From Calditrichia bacterium (GTDB lineage Bacteria; Calditrichota; Calditrichia; RBG-13-44-9; J075), in assembly GCA_028284905.1 (NCBI GenBank), contig JANQQU010000085.1, positions 1 through 64,000 of the forward strand: a stretch of DNA of 64,000 nucleotides, in the 5' to 3' direction. The notes under the pieces are model-generated. The model saw only the letters and a program-made list of their open reading frames with translations. It did no database searches and was not told where the DNA came from. Positions 27,896-36,022 of this stretch are shown here, piece after piece (within the stretch, counting starts at the first letter, position 1; each line of letters begins with the position of its first letter). The position numbers were made by a program, and so were the translations under genes.

Positions 27896-28498
27896 ATGAT
27901 ACTAAAAACAATTGAAACGTCACCATCCATCGATTGGTTCAACTATAAAGACTACCGGCAGTCTGAGAGTTTTCGGGCCGAGCTTTATTTAGCCTCGGCT
28001 TCCGGCAGTGAACAAACAGACCTTTCCGAAATTGATTACGCGCTTCAGCGGAACCAGCTGGTAGAAGTATTCAATTTCCTCATTACCGGCTCTGAAGATG
28101 ATTTGGTGCTCATGCAAGGAGAGCAGTCATCTCCATGGAGTGGAATGACATTGGACGTTTGGCGGTTTGATGAGGAAAAGGACGAATTCATTTTAACCTT
28201 TGACGAAGGATTTTCCCAGGAAACCGAAGCATATCTATCCTTGCTAAAAGCGTCCAATATTCCTCTCGATTATGCCGGTGCCTGTAAATGCATTAACTGG
28301 GATGAATTTTTGCCAATTCTGTTGGATTGTGTATTAAAACATATCGCTCCTCATTCTCCATTGGTTTATGATACTACCAGAGAAATAGTCATTTATTTTC
28401 ACCACACCTTTAGTCTCGGCGTTTATTACCGGCAAGCGGCATTTAGGGAATTGATTGATAAGGTGGCTTTAATTTATGGGGTGGAAGTTGTTGAGTAG
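27896..28498 (+). CDS. Hypothetical acidic protein, possible orphan immunity
   Basis: This 200-residue soluble acidic protein has no recognised domain. Features include a Trp-rich centre (SPWSGMTLDVWRFDEEKDEF) and a C-terminal helix-strand segment with FHHTFSLGVYYR. No Shine-Dalgarno sequence is seen. Place, size, charge and AT-rich composition match the neighbouring immunity-like genes; function is otherwise unknown. Confidence 0.6.
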   Translation: MILKTIETSPSIDWFNYKDYRQSESFRAELYLASASGSEQTDLSEIDYALQRNQLVEVFNFLITGSEDDLVLMQGEQSSPWSGMTLDVWRFDEEKDEFILTFDEGFSQETEAYLSLLKASNIPLDYAGACKCINWDEFLPILLDCVLKHIAPHSPLVYDTTREIVIYFHHTFSLGVYYRQAAFRELIDKVALIYGVEVVE

Positions 28499-28555
28499 TT
28501 GACAAGAACTGTCATAGAATCTCCCTATCCATTCATTATTTAATTTGCTTTATCC

Positions 28556-29533
28556 ATGAGTACAACGATAACAATATCACTTCTTCCGAATAAAGGAAGT
28601 ATGTCTGAGGCTTTTATAAACCTACTGGAACGACTTAGCCGAAAAGGCAAAATCGACAAGGTTCAGGTCCATAGTAAATATTGGTTTAAAAACGAACAGA
28701 CTATTGATTTTAAGGCGGCCAATTTTAATGCGCTTGCGGAAGAGATATTTCCATCCGATAAAGCGCTGCAAATCGAAATGGACTACCGCTCGCTATCCGA
28801 TCAAAAGATTTGGTTATCACTTAATCTGAAAGGGCAGTCATTTGAGAATGGTGTAGAAGTGGCGATTGATGGCCCAATTAGCATTACTGTAGCGTATTCC
28901 GATATTCATCGTCCCTTGATAAGGCTGGAAAATTCTCGTGGAAAGCAGGCGCTGAATAGCGAAACGACTCGACAGGTTGCGGAAGACTGGCGGCAATTGT
29001 TTCTGGAAATTTGTGGCATTTCGGAAAAGGAAAATGATAGTCAATCATCTATCGATCATGCTGCAATGTATTTAGAGGGAGGCTGGCCTTCCGGCGTTGG
29101 TTGTGTCATGTTATATCACCGGGATACTCAGGCATTTTTGCGGGATTTTCTACACATTTACAGAGAATTCAATCAGGGCGCTACTATCCCCGAACTGTTA
29201 TCCGCTGAAAATGATTCATCCGCTGGAAATGGCGGAGAATCTTCACCATCACAAATTGCCGATAAGCTTCAATTTTTTCAGCAATTTGATAGTCCTGCTT
29301 ATGAAGAAAGTATCATCGATTTTTTGCAAAACCTTAGCTGGCGAGAGGCTACTGAACTACAAAAGATTTCTCCTGAAGAATGTGAATTGCTTTTAATTGA
29401 TATTTGCAATCAGCTGCCGGAGGTAGATCTTGAGATTTCAGAGAGTAATGGTCTGGCAATTATGACCACTCCCCTATCTTCAATATGGAGTGTTTATCAT
29501 CGGCTTAAGATTCGCGCCCTTCAAATAGGATAA
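28556..29533 (+). CDS. Hypothetical protein, possible immunity (two-part)
   Basis: This 325-residue soluble protein is not recognised. The first ~170 residues look alpha/beta (ITISLLPNKGS at the start, ISITVAYSDI in the middle). A Ser/Gly-rich linker (SAENDSSAGNGGESSPS) near 216-232 joins a mainly helical C-terminal domain. It is the longest gene of the cluster. No export signal and no Shine-Dalgarno sequence are visible. Immunity is inferred from position only. Confidence 0.55.
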   Translation: MSTTITISLLPNKGSMSEAFINLLERLSRKGKIDKVQVHSKYWFKNEQTIDFKAANFNALAEEIFPSDKALQIEMDYRSLSDQKIWLSLNLKGQSFENGVEVAIDGPISITVAYSDIHRPLIRLENSRGKQALNSETTRQVAEDWRQLFLEICGISEKENDSQSSIDHAAMYLEGGWPSGVGCVMLYHRDTQAFLRDFLHIYREFNQGATIPELLSAENDSSAGNGGESSPSQIADKLQFFQQFDSPAYEESIIDFLQNLSWREATELQKISPEECELLLIDICNQLPEVDLEISESNGLAIMTTPLSSIWSVYHRLKIRALQIG

Positions 29534-29569
29534 TTCTTATAGCATTTTATAAATGCAGGTAATGGAAAA

Positions 29570-29872
29570 ATGAGCGATCAACTCTATTATATTGATGTCG
29601 AAGTTAAACCAGGCCAGGATTGTAAAATGCCCGCGAATCTTCAAGGGGCAATAGTTAACTGCTATACTTTTGCCAATTCATCCTCCCTGGCAGAGAAGAA
29701 AGTACGGGAAGCACTTTCAGCAGACAAATATGTAATTGTCGCTATCAATGAAACTTACGAGATTGAGATAGCTGAATTTCAAACAGCGGAATCGGTTTCC
29801 ACAGAAAAAGTATCTCTACTTCGAAATTCAGGAGAAGTTTACTACGGCGAATTCCATGGATGGGAAGATTAG
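29570..29872 (+). CDS. Small hypothetical protein, possible immunity
   Basis: This 100-residue protein begins with YYIDVEVKPGQDCK and ends with VYYGEFHGWED; predicted strands alternate with one helix. It is acidic and soluble. A weak GGAA lies before the ATG. Not assigned to a family; it is part of the run of small genes behind the RHS toxin. Confidence 0.55.
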   Translation: MSDQLYYIDVEVKPGQDCKMPANLQGAIVNCYTFANSSSLAEKKVREALSADKYVIVAINETYEIEIAEFQTAESVSTEKVSLLRNSGEVYYGEFHGWED

Positions 29873-29995
29873 TTCTCAAAACATTGGTTCAATAAAACAG
29901 CAGGTATTACCAAAGTAAATACCCCCATTCCTCCATAAACACTTGATATAAAAAACAACTTAAGTATCAAAAAATCAAAAAGTTTGGGAAACACT

Positions 29996-30247
29996 ATGTC
30001 ACCCGACCAAATATGCGAAACACACGCGAAAAAAGAAATCGCCCTGAAAGTATGGGTTGAAGAAGACACAGTCTTTCTGGCAGGAGATACAAAATCACTC
30101 ATCTTTTTAAGTGAACTGATTTCGGCGCAAGCGAATTTCCAGAAAGACGATGGCTTTGCAATATCTCCCAATGATGCCGGGAAAATTTTCTTCAAGAAAG
30201 ATTCAACCCATGGCATTTATATACACCGAATTGAGAGAGACGAATGA
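29996..30247 (+). CDS. Imm32-like small immunity protein
   Basis: From ATG 29996 the product has 83 residues. The pattern 'EEDTVFLAGDTKSLIFLSE' (beta-strand, Gly-Asp, helix) followed by a strand-rich end resembles the Imm32-type immunity fold, but this is recognition by pattern and not by alignment. A TTG at 29984 would add four residues. The stop overlaps the next start by 4 bases (ATGA), so it is translationally coupled with the 198-residue gene, suggesting the two act together. Confidence 0.6.
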   Translation: MSPDQICETHAKKEIALKVWVEEDTVFLAGDTKSLIFLSELISAQANFQKDDGFAISPNDAGKIFFKKDSTHGIYIHRIERDE

Positions 30248-30840
30248 TGTTCGAAAATTTTACCAGTGATGAATTAAAAAGCATTTTTGAAGAAACAGTT
30301 TCTTCCGAAACATTGAAGGCTCACATCCTCGAATTGCAAAAGAAATTCGACCCCGATTCGATCAAGAGCTACGCTTCCGCGGAATTCTGGGAAAGGAAAA
30401 TGAAGCAATTATCGCAAATTTCCGCTGCGGACCTCCAGCAACTCCTCCAGTACCTCCATTTGTTTAGCACCCGTAATATTATTGGCACTTTGGCGGAGGA
30501 AAACAAGTTGAGTGATGAACAGTGCGAAATATTCCAATCTCAACTGCAAGCGGATGAATGGAGTTACCGGCAATTGCTGGCCCGAACAACTTTAAACCGG
30601 CTACTCAATGAAATAAAGGCAGGTAATTATAACTGGGAATCCCCGGAAGCATTTCAGGCATTAAAGACTTTTGCAACCATCAATATTTGGTGGCCGATCG
30701 ATAAACTAATTCCGGAATTACCAACCGATGTGCTGCTGAAGTTTCAGGAGGCGATGAATTCGGAAAAGATGTTTTACCGCAGCACTCGTCATGAGTTGAA
30801 CGAGAAAATTAGACAGCGATTGAAAGTTAGCCACGGATGA
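30244..30840 (+). CDS. Helical hypothetical protein, coupled to the Imm32-like gene
   Basis: This 198-residue protein is almost all helical and acidic, with LQQLLQYLHLF and Trp-rich NIWWPIDKLIPELP segments. It is not recognised. The start overlaps the preceding stop by ATGA. The last three residues (SHG) and the stop codon are inside the inverted-repeat element at 30827-30927, so the natural C-terminus may have been replaced when the element arrived. Confidence 0.6.
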   Translation: MMFENFTSDELKSIFEETVSSETLKAHILELQKKFDPDSIKSYASAEFWERKMKQLSQISAADLQQLLQYLHLFSTRNIIGTLAEENKLSDEQCEIFQSQLQADEWSYRQLLARTTLNRLLNEIKAGNYNWESPEAFQALKTFATINIWWPIDKLIPELPTDVLLKFQEAMNSEKMFYRSTRHELNEKIRQRLKVSHG

Positions 30841-30927
30841 ACACGGATTTTCACGGATCAAAAATATTCGAATTTATTTCTTGTTTATTTTTCTAATCCG
30901 TGTTTATCTGTGTACATCCGTGGCTAA
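30827..30927. repeat. GGAT/ATCC inverted-repeat element, copy 1
   Basis: TTAGCCACGGATGAACACGG at the left is mirrored by ATCCGTGTTTATCTGTG and ATCCGTGGCTAA at the right. The ~40-base interior (AAAAATATTC...TTCTTGTTTA) is almost the same as that of the copy at 31236. The end overlaps the 3' end of the preceding gene. Confidence 0.95.
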
Positions 30928-30992
30928 ATAAAAATTTATACGTTCAATGATTTTAAGAACTTAAATAAGATAGGATATTAACAACCTTACCA

Positions 30993-31223
30993 ATGAACGA
31001 TACTTTACATTCTTTCATCAAACAACTTGATGAACACAAAATTCATTATCAACTCTCCAGTGTTCGTCCCAATTATATTATGGTAACGGTTTCCGTTCCC
31101 GGCGAAAGGTGGGAGATAGAATTCTCTGCTAACAACGATATTGAAGTAGAGATCTACAAAAGCGACGGTAATATTCATGGGAAAGAATTACTGCGTGAAT
31201 TATTTAAACGATTTTCTGATTAA
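30993..31223 (+). CDS. Small immunity-like protein (GERWEIEF motif)
   Basis: This 76-residue protein has a compact alpha/beta pattern: helix, 'HYQLSSVRPN', strand, 'VSVPGERWEIEF', strand 'IEVEIYKSDGNI', then a C-terminal helix ending LFKRFSD. Similar short proteins with a PGERWE core are common beside bacterial polymorphic toxins. No Shine-Dalgarno sequence is seen. It lies exactly between two near-identical inverted-repeat elements, which could allow it to be moved or lost as a unit. Confidence 0.65.
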   Translation: MNDTLHSFIKQLDEHKIHYQLSSVRPNYIMVTVSVPGERWEIEFSANNDIEVEIYKSDGNIHGKELLRELFKRFSD

Positions 31224-31235
31224 GATTTTTTTTAA

Positions 31236-31337
31236 TTAGCCACGGATAAACACTGATCTTCACGGATAAAAATATTTAGGAATTTATTTCTTGTTTATTT
31301 TTCTAATCCGTGTTTATCTGTGAACATCCGTGGCTAA
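31236..31337. repeat. GGAT/ATCC inverted-repeat element, copy 2
   Basis: Same termini and nearly the same interior as the copy at 30827, in the same orientation. A third, more diverged copy lies at 53485. Confidence 0.95.
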
Positions 31338-31365
31338 AAAAATTAGCTGCTATCCAGGGTCGAAA

Positions 31366-32160
31366 ATGAAGGATTTACCTGCCATGCGAGTGAAGCACAT
31401 CCGATCTTTAAAATTGCCTAAAAGCTTGATCAGGGTTATATTGGGCGGCTTGTTATTGTTAATCTGCATGTCCTGCACCAGCGAAAACGAAAAAGGAGAA
31501 AGCGTGTATACCGTGCAACGCGCCAGTGAAGCGGCGGTTATCGATGCCAATTGGGAGAAGCCATTCTGGCAAAACGTTCCGGCACTCTCGCTGGCCCATC
31601 ATATGGGCGAAAAACCGGCGCATTTTCCCGTCACCGAAGCGAAACTCCGTTATGACGATCAGGCGATCTACGTGATCTTCCGGGTGCAGGATCAATACGT
31701 CCGCGCTGTTGCAGATGGCTACCAGGGCCCGGTCTACCGAGATAGTTGCGTGGAATTCTTCTTTACCCCTGGTGCGGACATTGCCGCCGGCTATTTTAAC
31801 CTGGAAATGAACTGCGGCGGGCAGGCGTTGTTTATGCATCAGCTAAAATGGGAAACCGAGGTTACCCCGGTTTCCGCGGATCATTTTTCTGAAGTTACCG
31901 TGGCGCATTCTCTGCCGGAGATTGTTGATCCGGAAATCAGCGAACCGACCACCTGGACGGTGGAATATCGCTTACCTTTCAGCGTTCTGGCAAACTACAC
32001 CAGCCTGAAGGCGCCGGATGCCGGCACTGTCTGGCGCGCTAATTTCTATAAGTGTGCAGATGCGACTTCCGCACCGCATTGGCTCACCTGGGCGGAGGTG
32101 GATTTTCCCCGGCCGAATTTTCATTTACCGGAGTTTTTTGGGGCGTTGGTTTTTGAGTAA
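31366..32160 (+). CDS. CBM9-like carbohydrate-binding lipoprotein
   Basis: Started at ATG 31366, the product has 264 residues: a basic N-terminus, a hydrophobic signal ending LICMSC (lipobox) and one domain of about 210 residues. Typical carbohydrate-binding family 9-like features are 'DANWEKPFW' near the start, 'LRYDDQAIYVIFRVQD', 'RDSCVEFFFTP' and 'FPRPNFHLPEFFGALVF' at the end. These proteins bind sugars on the cell surface; no catalytic residues are known for them. A longer frame from the GTG at 31330 lies inside the repeat and is rejected. It has no obvious operon partner. Confidence 0.82.
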   Translation: MKDLPAMRVKHIRSLKLPKSLIRVILGGLLLLICMSCTSENEKGESVYTVQRASEAAVIDANWEKPFWQNVPALSLAHHMGEKPAHFPVTEAKLRYDDQAIYVIFRVQDQYVRAVADGYQGPVYRDSCVEFFFTPGADIAAGYFNLEMNCGGQALFMHQLKWETEVTPVSADHFSEVTVAHSLPEIVDPEISEPTTWTVEYRLPFSVLANYTSLKAPDAGTVWRANFYKCADATSAPHWLTWAEVDFPRPNFHLPEFFGALVFE

Positions 32161-32199
32161 TTTTTAGGCTGTAGACTTTAGGCATAAGGCCTTAGGTAA
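32161..32199. repeat. Degenerate TTTAGGC heptamer tract
   Basis: TTTTAGGC, CTTTAGGC and CCTTAGG occur at short spacing between two convergent genes; they look like decayed units of the AGGCTTT array at the window start. Confidence 0.4.
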
Positions 32200-32203
32200 A
32201 TGT

Positions 32204-33145
32204 TTAATTAACATTTATTCCCTCTATCCGTTTTTGTAGGTTCTCCGGCAGGTATTTTCGGGCCAGTTTGAGGATGCCGGTGGTGCCGAGGTTTACCCAG
32301 GTGCGGAGATTTTCGTCGTTGCCTTGTGCCTCCTGTGCTAACCAAAGCGCGACCGGGAGGGCGCCCCACTTTCGGTCGAACCTTCCTGTGGACAATCCTT
32401 TTAGTAAACTATCCGCTGTAGTTTCATCTGCTGTTGCTAATGCAGAGATTCGCTCGACAAAGATCGGTTGGAGGCGATCGAGCACCTTATTAGCGTGGTC
32501 GGAGAGTATCCCCTTTCCGGCCATCCATTTGGCGGACAGGGAACGATAATTGCCCAGTCCTTCCGTCATACATTCCCAGAGCGCTCTCTCCAATGGGGTC
32601 TCAATCTTCTGTGGATTTTGCTGCCGCCACACCTTGTGGAGTACATGAGTAAATTCATGGGCAAAAAAGCGGTCGATACGCCCGTCGTTTGCCGCTGATG
32701 TGGCCGCGCCGTAAAACTGCCCCATCTTCTCCAGATTAAAACAGATGGTGATTGGGGCAGAAATAAAAGCATCGCTGCCCCCCTGATTTCCCGGTAATAT
32801 ATACACCGTATCCGGTGCTGCTATCCCGCTGAATGGAATTCGCATGCTGTCTATCATCGCTGTCCAGGCTGGTAGCTTTTTCATAATCAGCTGTTGCCAC
32901 AACGCTTCGGCATCATTGTATGGACGGGCGGTTTTCGCAAACCCGGCCAGTGTCTCCGCATCATGGCGTTTTTCGATTGCTTTCAGCCAATGCTGCGTAG
33001 GTAAACCGTTATCCTCGAGGCCAGCCTGCAATATCAAAACCGTTTGATGCGGCGTCATTTGGGAAAAAATGGCGGGGCTGCACATCAGGATAAATACCCA
33101 GGCGATCCTGCGAAGCTGAGCGAAAAAAAATGCACTAATTTTCAT
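32204..33145 (-). CDS. Secreted HExxH zinc metallopeptidase-like protein
   Basis: The 313-residue product has a signal peptide (about 1-28). It carries an HEFTH zinc motif (HExxH) and a downstream acidic motif ALWECMTEGLGNY, which fits a gluzincin-type third ligand (Glu). The surroundings resemble the uncharacterised DUF2268-like proteases, but the exact family is not certain. GGAAGG precedes the ATG. Transcribed toward the CBM9-like gene and ending 43 bases from its stop. The role may be extracytoplasmic protein turnover. Confidence 0.75.
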   Translation of the reverse strand: MKISAFFFAQLRRIAWVFILMCSPAIFSQMTPHQTVLILQAGLEDNGLPTQHWLKAIEKRHDAETLAGFAKTARPYNDAEALWQQLIMKKLPAWTAMIDSMRIPFSGIAAPDTVYILPGNQGGSDAFISAPITICFNLEKMGQFYGAATSAANDGRIDRFFAHEFTHVLHKVWRQQNPQKIETPLERALWECMTEGLGNYRSLSAKWMAGKGILSDHANKVLDRLQPIFVERISALATADETTADSLLKGLSTGRFDRKWGALPVALWLAQEAQGNDENLRTWVNLGTTGILKLARKYLPENLQKRIEGINVN

Positions 33146-33487
33146 TATCTTCCTTCCGGATTCTTTTAATCAATATCACTGCTGCGGATATACGGAAAGA
33201 TTTCTTTTTTGATGTGTTTTTTTCAGGAAAGGAAAATCAGGCAGGCACTTCCACCCGGTATCTTTTAAGTCTACCGGACGGCATAAAATGTTATAAAACA
33301 AACAGATATTTAGGTAGTGTTAAAGAAGTAATGCTGCAAGCTGTCATCGCGAGGAGTGCAACGACGTGGCGATCTCTCTGTGGATGCAACTTGTGAGATT
33401 GCTTCGGCAAAAAACGCCTCGCAATGACAGATCCAATAGTATTACATGTTTAACACTACCGATATTTACTCTATCGAGAGAATGGTA
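33146..33487. other. Intergenic region with a nested inverted-repeat element
   Basis: The gap between the metallopeptidase and the pstB gene carries the element described at 33304-33472. No gene is visible. Confidence 0.7.
33304..33472. repeat. MITE-like element with nested inverted repeats
   Basis: The outer ends contain GGTAGTGTTAAA and its complement TTTAACACTACC (12 perfect bases in ~30 aligned). The inner part is the GTCATCGCGAGG element (33342-33429), ending GCAATGACA. At 19783 the related element is followed by a similar AACACTAC tail, so the outer ends may belong to the element. It carries no gene. Confidence 0.75.
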
Positions 33488-34264
33488 TCAACCGTAACGC
33501 CCCTCGATATAATCGGCAGTTTTCGGATTCTTCGGGGTAAGGAACATCTCCTCGGTGCGGGTATGCTCCATAATTTCACCGAGCAGCATAAAGATGCATT
33601 CATCGCTCACCCGGCGCGCCTGGGCCATATTGTGCGTCACAATCACAATCGTATATTTTCCGGCGAGGGTAAGCATTAGTTCCTCTACTGCGCGGGTCGA
33701 TTCAGAGTCCAGCGCGGAGCAAGGCTCGTCCATCAAAATGATATCCGGCTTAAGCGGCAGGAGGCGGGCGATACAGAGCTTTTGCTGTTGCTCCAGCTGC
33801 AGGCCAGTGGCTTTCTTATCGAGCTTATCTTTGAGATCGTCCCAGAGAAAAACTTCCCGCAGGGATTTTTCCACGACTTCATCCATCTCGGACTTTTTGA
33901 TATTTTTCCGGCGGGAATGCACTCGCAGTCCGAAGACAACATTCTCATAGACGGAAATTGGTAATGGATTCGGGCGCTGAAAAACCATCCCGATTGCTTT
34001 GCGAAGTTCCGGGAGAGATACATCATCATCGTAGATATTTTTTCCGTTGATGAGAATTTCCCCGGTAGTGGTTACGTTACCATAGCGTTCATTCACCCGG
34101 TTAAAACAGCGGAGCAAAGTCGTTTTTCCGCAACCGGAAGGTCCAATCAACCCGGTGATAATCCCATCGGCGATATTCACGGTCACATTAATCAGCGCCT
34201 GAAAATCACCATACCATAAGTTCAGTTTATCGGTAGTAATTGTATACTTAGTATCGTTGCTCAT
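33488..34264 (-). CDS. pstB: PstB-like phosphate ATPase, signature motif lost
   Basis: The 258-residue ATPase has Walker A GPSGCGKT (41-48), Q-loop Gln96, Walker B with D179/E180, D-loop and H-loop His211, all canonical. The place of the LSGGQ signature (155-159) reads LQLEQ, so Ser and both Gly are gone; the following QQKLCIAR is kept. This is unusual for PstB, which normally works as a homodimer needing its own signature. The preceding pstB gene has the opposite defects, and the two overlap by ATGA, so a heterodimer with one competent and one degenerate ATP site is inferred. It would drive phosphate import through PstA/PstC. Confidence 0.93.
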   Translation of the reverse strand: MSNDTKYTITTDKLNLWYGDFQALINVTVNIADGIITGLIGPSGCGKTTLLRCFNRVNERYGNVTTTGEILINGKNIYDDDVSLPELRKAIGMVFQRPNPLPISVYENVVFGLRVHSRRKNIKKSEMDEVVEKSLREVFLWDDLKDKLDKKATGLQLEQQQKLCIARLLPLKPDIILMDEPCSALDSESTRAVEELMLTLAGKYTIVIVTHNMAQARRVSDECIFMLLGEIMEHTRTEEMFLTPKNPKTADYIEGRYG

Positions 34265-35028
34265 CCGAAATTCCCGTTTACATAGTCATAAGTCATTTTC
34301 TGTGCAGGCTTTTCCGAAAAGATGACATCATTGTCATCGATCTCAATCAAATCGCCGTTAAAAATAAAAGCGGTCCGATTCGCCAGACGCCGGGCCTGCT
34401 GCACCAGGTTGGTTACCAGAATAATTGTCATCTCCGAACGCAATTCCTTTAGAACGTCTTCAATGCGCATCGTTGTTACCGGATCCACCGCGATAGAGAA
34501 TTCATCCAGGCAGAGAATTTCCGGCTGATGAGAAAGCGCGCGGGCAATGGTCAGGCGCTGCTGTTGCCCCCCGGACAATTTTGTACCGAGGCTGTCCAGG
34601 CGATCTTTCACTTCGTCCCATAAAGCGGATTGCTTCAGGCAGCGTTCCACCAGTTCGTCCAGATCCGTTTTGTTACGAATACCGGCTGCTCTTGGGGCAA
34701 ATGCGACATTGTCATAAATCGACAGCGGCAAGCCGACCGGCAGCGGAAACACCATGCCGACTTTCCGACGTAATTCGTAGACATTCTTCATTTTCATGAC
34801 GTCTTCACCATCGACCTTTACAACACCCTCCGCCTTCGCTTCCGGGATAAATTCAATTGTCCGGTTGATCACTTTCAGCATACTGGTTTTACCAGACTGG
34901 GCCGGACCAATGACCCCGAGGATCTCATTCTCATATACATCAAATGAGATGCCTTTCAGGGCAGTTTTATCCTCGTATTTTACTACGAGGTTGTTAATTT
35001 CTATTTTTTTCTTTTTTGCGTCACTCAT
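34261..35028 (-). CDS. pstB: PstB-like phosphate ATPase, Q- and H-loop lost
   Basis: The 255-residue ATPase keeps Walker A (GPAQSGKT, 41-48), the full signature LSGGQQQR (151-158) and Walker B D175/E176. The Q-loop Gln is Pro95 (MVFPLP) and the H-loop His is Asn207 (VTNLVQQ). The normal PstB sequences are MVFQ and VTHN. The Walker B end, DEF-SIAVD, also departs from DEP-SALD. It can therefore offer a good signature to the partner ATPase but is unlikely to hydrolyse ATP at its own Walker site. AGGAAAAG precedes the ATG; 21 bases separate it from pstA. Confidence 0.92.
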   Translation of the reverse strand: MSDAKKKKIEINNLVVKYEDKTALKGISFDVYENEILGVIGPAQSGKTSMLKVINRTIEFIPEAKAEGVVKVDGEDVMKMKNVYELRRKVGMVFPLPVGLPLSIYDNVAFAPRAAGIRNKTDLDELVERCLKQSALWDEVKDRLDSLGTKLSGGQQQRLTIARALSHQPEILCLDEFSIAVDPVTTMRIEDVLKELRSEMTIILVTNLVQQARRLANRTAFIFNGDLIEIDDNDVIFSEKPAQKMTYDYVNGNFG

Positions 35029-35049
35029 CTTTTCCTATCCGCCTGTTTT

Positions 35050-35955
35050 CTACCATTTCTTCCGGGAGCGCAGGTAAACCCGCAATACAATTGCCACAGC
35101 ATTTACTAATAAGACGGTTCCCAGCAGGACAACCGCGGTGCCATACGGCAGGGCTGTCGGCACGTTCGGAACCTGGGTCGAGATTGTAAAGAGATGCATG
35201 GACAGCGCCATACACTGGTCGAAGATGCCGTAAGCGAGCAGATCACCTTCGGGGATTGCCTTAAAGAAAACCGCGCCGGTAAACATAATCGGTGCCGTTT
35301 CTCCGGCAGCACGGGAGACCTGCAGAATGATACCGGTCAGAATCCCACTGATTGAATTGGGCAAAACAATACTGCGGATGGTCTGCCAACGGGTCGCACC
35401 AACATTCCAGCAAGCTTCCCGGAATGCGATTGGCACAGCCCCCAGCGCTTCTTTGGTACTGGCGATAATCACCGGCAAAGTCATAATTCCCAGGGTGAGT
35501 GATGCCGCGATAATCGAGCGCCCCATCCCGGCAAACAGTACGAATGCACCCAAGCCGAAAAGCGCGTGGACAATACTGGGCACACCGGCGAGGTTTACCA
35601 CCGCCAGGTTGATAATCCGGGTAAACCAGTTATCCTTGGCATATTCGTTCAGGTAAACCGCAGCGAGCACGCCAATCGGTGCAGAGGTTACCAGTGATAT
35701 TACGACCAGATAGATGGTACCCAGTAACGCTGCCCAGATACCACCATCACGCATCCCGCGGATTGGATTGGTGAAAATAAAATCCAGGGATAATACTGGT
35801 GCCGCCTTGACAAACAGATAACCGACAATCAGAATTAGCGGCAGGATCATCAAAAGCGTCATGGACATGAAGATATATTTTGCCAGCCCCTGGTAGCGTC
35901 GCTTGGTGCGCACAAAAGGGGTTTCCGTATACATAGCCTGCGTTGTATTACTCAT
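35050..35955 (-). CDS. pstA: Phosphate ABC transporter permease PstA
   Basis: The 301-residue protein has six membrane helices and the PstA features: a first helix after a basic N-terminus, 'GGIWAALLGT', 'APIGVLAAVYLNEYA', and the ATPase-contact (EAA) loop 'EALGAVPIAFREACWNVGATRWQTI'-type sequence, followed by 'ISRAAGETAPIMF'-like residues. It forms the channel with PstC. It lies 67 bases after pstC and 21 before the first pstB. Confidence 0.95.
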   Translation of the reverse strand: MSNTTQAMYTETPFVRTKRRYQGLAKYIFMSMTLLMILPLILIVGYLFVKAAPVLSLDFIFTNPIRGMRDGGIWAALLGTIYLVVISLVTSAPIGVLAAVYLNEYAKDNWFTRIINLAVVNLAGVPSIVHALFGLGAFVLFAGMGRSIIAASLTLGIMTLPVIIASTKEALGAVPIAFREACWNVGATRWQTIRSIVLPNSISGILTGIILQVSRAAGETAPIMFTGAVFFKAIPEGDLLAYGIFDQCMALSMHLFTISTQVPNVPTALPYGTAVVLLGTVLLVNAVAIVLRVYLRSRKKW

Positions 35956-36022
35956 TTCTACCTTTTCTCTGCTGATTTACAATGCCAGATGATATGAACC
36001 ATCACCATCTCTTTTTGTGATC

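Noticed and set aside
31330-31365. GTG 31330 as start of the CBM9-like lipoprotein
   Set aside because: It lies inside the GGAT/ATCC repeat; ATG 31366 leaves the whole signal peptide intact.
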